Assembly (NCBI GenBank): GCA_036387415.1
Contig: DASVTU010000009.1
Span: 50,113-114,112, forward strand
Length of the DNA: 64,000 bases
Direction of reading: 5' to 3'
Source of the DNA: DASVTU01 sp036387415
GTDB lineage: Bacteria > Acidobacteriota > Blastocatellia > Pyrinomonadales > Pyrinomonadaceae
The position numbers were made by a program, and so were the translations under genes. The notes under the pieces are model-generated. The model made no database searches. It saw only the letters and a program-made list of their open reading frames with translations, and was not told the origin of the DNA. Positions within the stretch are counted from its first letter, which is position 1. Every line of letters begins with the position of its first letter. Of the stretch, positions 62,194 through 64,000 are shown in pieces.

Positions 62194-64000
62194 TTATAAC
62201 CTTTCGTTAGGGTCTTGCATCTCCTTCGACGTAGCATCGCTGCTGCCGCTGCTACCACTACTGCTATCTGTCGAAGGATTCATCATCGCCATCGTGAGTT
62301 GTGTGCCGAAGCGTTCGACGGCTTGAATGACGCGCCGGAGAGCCTCCGCATCTTCGGATTTGGTCGCCACTTCGGCTTCAGCTTCGACGAGCACACGCTG
62401 CCCTTCCTGTCGCGCGTCGGGCGGCAGGGCGTTGCCGAACTCTCTAAAACTACGCTGCGTATTTCGCACCAGACTTTCGAGTTTGGAACGCAGACCGATG
62501 ACTTCTTTGAGGCGTCGGTCGGCTTCGGCGGTGGTGGTCGCTTCATTAATCAGACGTTCAATCTCTTCGGACGACAGGCCAGAGGTCGGCGTGATGCGTA
62601 CCTGCTGTTCGCGCCCGCCGATTTTGTCCTGCGCCGAAACGTTGAGGATGCCGCTCGCATCCACTTCAAACGTCACTTCAATCTGCGGCGCACCGCGCGG
62701 CGCGGGCGGGATGCCGACGAGTTCAAACTTACCGAGCGAACGATTGCCCTGCGCCAGTTCGCGCTCGCCCTGCAAGACGTGAATCTCGACCGAAGACTGA
62801 TTATCGACCACGGTCGTAAACGTCAGACTGTTACGCAGAGGAATGGTGGAATTGCGTTCGATGATTTTGGTGAACAGACCGCCGCGCGTCTCGACGCCGA
62901 GCGAGAGCGGCAACACGTCGAGCAGCACGATGTCTTTCACGTCACCCGTCAGGACGCCGCCCTGAATCGCCGCGCCCATCGCCACTACTTCGTCGGGGTT
63001 AATCTCCGCCGAAGGTTCGCGGCCAAAGATTTCGCGTACGGTGCGACCGATGATGGGCGAACGCGTCTGACCGCCGACGAGCAAAACTTTGTCGATGTCT
63101 GTGGGTTGGAGTTTGGCGTCCCAGAGCGCCTTCTGACACGGCTCGACCGTCTGCTCGATGAGGTCTGCGACGAGGGCTTCAAACTCCTCGCGCGAGAGCG
63201 TCTTGCTGAAATGTTTGGGGCCGGAGGCGTCTGCCGCGATGAAGGGGAGGTTGATGTTGGTTTCCGAGAGCGACGAAAGTTCGCACTTGGCGCGCTCGGC
63301 GGCCTCCTTCAGACGTTGCAATGCGAGACGGTCTTGGCGGAGGTCGATGCCTGTCTCGGACTGAAATTGATTCGTCATCCAGCCGATGATGCGCTCGTCG
63401 AAATCTTCGCCGCCGAGAAAGGTATTGCCCGACGTAGAGAGCACTTCAAAAACGCCGTCGTTGAGTTCGAGGATGGAAATATCAAACGTGCCGCCGCCGA
63501 GGTCGTAGACGGCGATGCGTTCGGATTCGGATTTGCCGAGGCCGTAGGCGAGCGCGGCGGCGGTCGGCTCGTTGACGATACGCATCACTTCGAGCCCGGC
63601 GACCTTACCGGCGTCTTTCGTCGCCTGGCGCTGCGCGTCGTTGAAGTAGGCCGGGACGGTGATGACCGCCTTGTCCACCTTCTGGCCGAGATAGTCTTCG
63701 GCAGACTGCTTCATCTTCTGAAGAATCATGGCCGAAATCTCAGGCGGGTTGTAATCTTTGCCGCCCGCGTTGACGCGCACGTCGCCGTTTCCGGCGGCCT
63801 GCACCTTGTAGGGCACCTGCTTAATCTCTTCGCTCACTTCCTCGAAGCGACGCCCCATGAAGCGTTTGATTGAATAGACCGTATTTTCCGGGTTGGTGAC
63901 GGCCTGGCGCTTGGCGACCTGACCCACCAGACGGTTGCCGTCCTTCGTGAAAGCCACCACCGAGGGCGTCGTGCGACCACCTTCGGAGTTGGTAATCACG
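62194..64000 (-). CDS. dnaK: Chaperone protein DnaK (N-terminus cut by window edge)
   Basis: About 601 residues are visible. Compared with other DnaK proteins, some 25-30 N-terminal residues lie past the right edge, so a start inside the window is not real. ATPase motifs VYDLGGGTFDISIL and EPTAAALAYG are intact, as is the linker (DVKDIVLLDVLPLSLG) into the substrate-binding domain. The C-terminus is a Ser/Gly-rich tail ending in DPNERL. Confidence 0.95.
   Translation of the reverse strand, partial: VITNSEGGRTTPSVVAFTKDGNRLVGQVAKRQAVTNPENTVYSIKRFMGRRFEEVSEEIKQVPYKVQAAGNGDVRVNAGGKDYNPPEISAMILQKMKQSAEDYLGQKVDKAVITVPAYFNDAQRQATKDAGKVAGLEVMRIVNEPTAAALAYGLGKSESERIAVYDLGGGTFDISILELNDGVFEVLSTSGNTFLGGEDFDERIIGWMTNQFQSETGIDLRQDRLALQRLKEAAERAKCELSSLSETNINLPFIAADASGPKHFSKTLSREEFEALVADLIEQTVEPCQKALWDAKLQPTDIDKVLLVGGQTRSPIIGRTVREIFGREPSAEINPDEVVAMGAAIQGGVLTGDVKDIVLLDVLPLSLGVETRGGLFTKIIERNSTIPLRNSLTFTTVVDNQSSVEIHVLQGERELAQGNRSLGKFELVGIPPAPRGAPQIEVTFEVDASGILNVSAQDKIGGREQQVRITPTSGLSSEEIERLINEATTTAEADRRLKEVIGLRSKLESLVRNTQRSFREFGNALPPDARQEGQRVLVEAEAEVATKSEDAEALRRVIQAVERFGTQLTMAMMNPSTDSSSGSSGSSDATSKEMQDPNERL

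Noticed and set aside
62215..63873. 552-codon plus-strand open frame
   Set aside because: It is the antisense shadow of dnaK.

Overview
This is a GC-rich bacterial chromosome segment with dense coding on both strands. It carries an ordinary set of housekeeping genes: sucC, sucD, ndk, nuoI, cysS, thiL, recG, tsaD, tsaE, rsmD, murJ, nnrD, dnaJ and dnaK. The three tandem genes ending in a PEP-CTERM tail, the paired retropepsin-like secreted proteins, the archaeal-type 8-oxoguanine lyase and the many TPR proteins suggest an acidobacterium, perhaps of the Blastocatellia type. That assignment is inference from gene content; there is no rRNA in the window to confirm it.

Layout. 1-506 is the start of larE, cut by the left edge. 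877-5039 carries secreted TPR/helical proteins, a double zinc-ribbon membrane protein and a small lipoprotein. 5145-17544 is almost all minus strand: a polysaccharide deacetylase, a MacB-like permease, a SirB1-like protein, a HAD hydrolase, a cNMP/DUF1003 protein, the ABC ATPase, nuoI, ndk, a coiled-coil protein, sucD, a beta-CASP nuclease, a MauE/DoxX protein and sucC. 17843-22458 holds an OsmC protein, a TPR lipoprotein, tRNA-Pro(GGG), a MerR regulator, a retropepsin-like protein and a glycine-zipper protein. 22991-29191 is a plus-strand run: aminotransferase, thiL, a TonB-domain protein, cysS and a class III aminotransferase. 29335-38337 is minus strand: a PrcB-domain lipoprotein, amidohydrolase, MFS transporter, lytic transglycosylase, a PIN/antitoxin-like pair, a TPR plus aspartic-protease protein and an Ogg-type glycosylase. 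38703-48204 holds dacB, a four-gene minor-pseudopilin operon behind a good sigma-54 promoter, a sigma-54 activator and murJ. 48487-51240 is the PEP-CTERM trio. 51620-60080 holds nnrD, tsaE, bacilliredoxin, recG, an NHL protein, rsmD and tsaD. 60263-64000 (minus) holds a small periplasmic protein, dnaJ and dnaK, the last cut by the right edge.

The most unusual feature is not a gene. About twenty large inverted repeats fill the spaces between genes. Each arm is built from a short word repeated two to five times, and the opposite arm carries the reverse complement. The words come from a small vocabulary reused at distant loci (called here W, P, N, Z, T and S). Most elements begin within about 15 bases of the stop codon of the upstream gene and run almost to the next gene. 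One lies in frame inside an MFS transporter gene, and another forms the C-terminal tail of a transglycosylase. I do not recognise this as a named repeat family.
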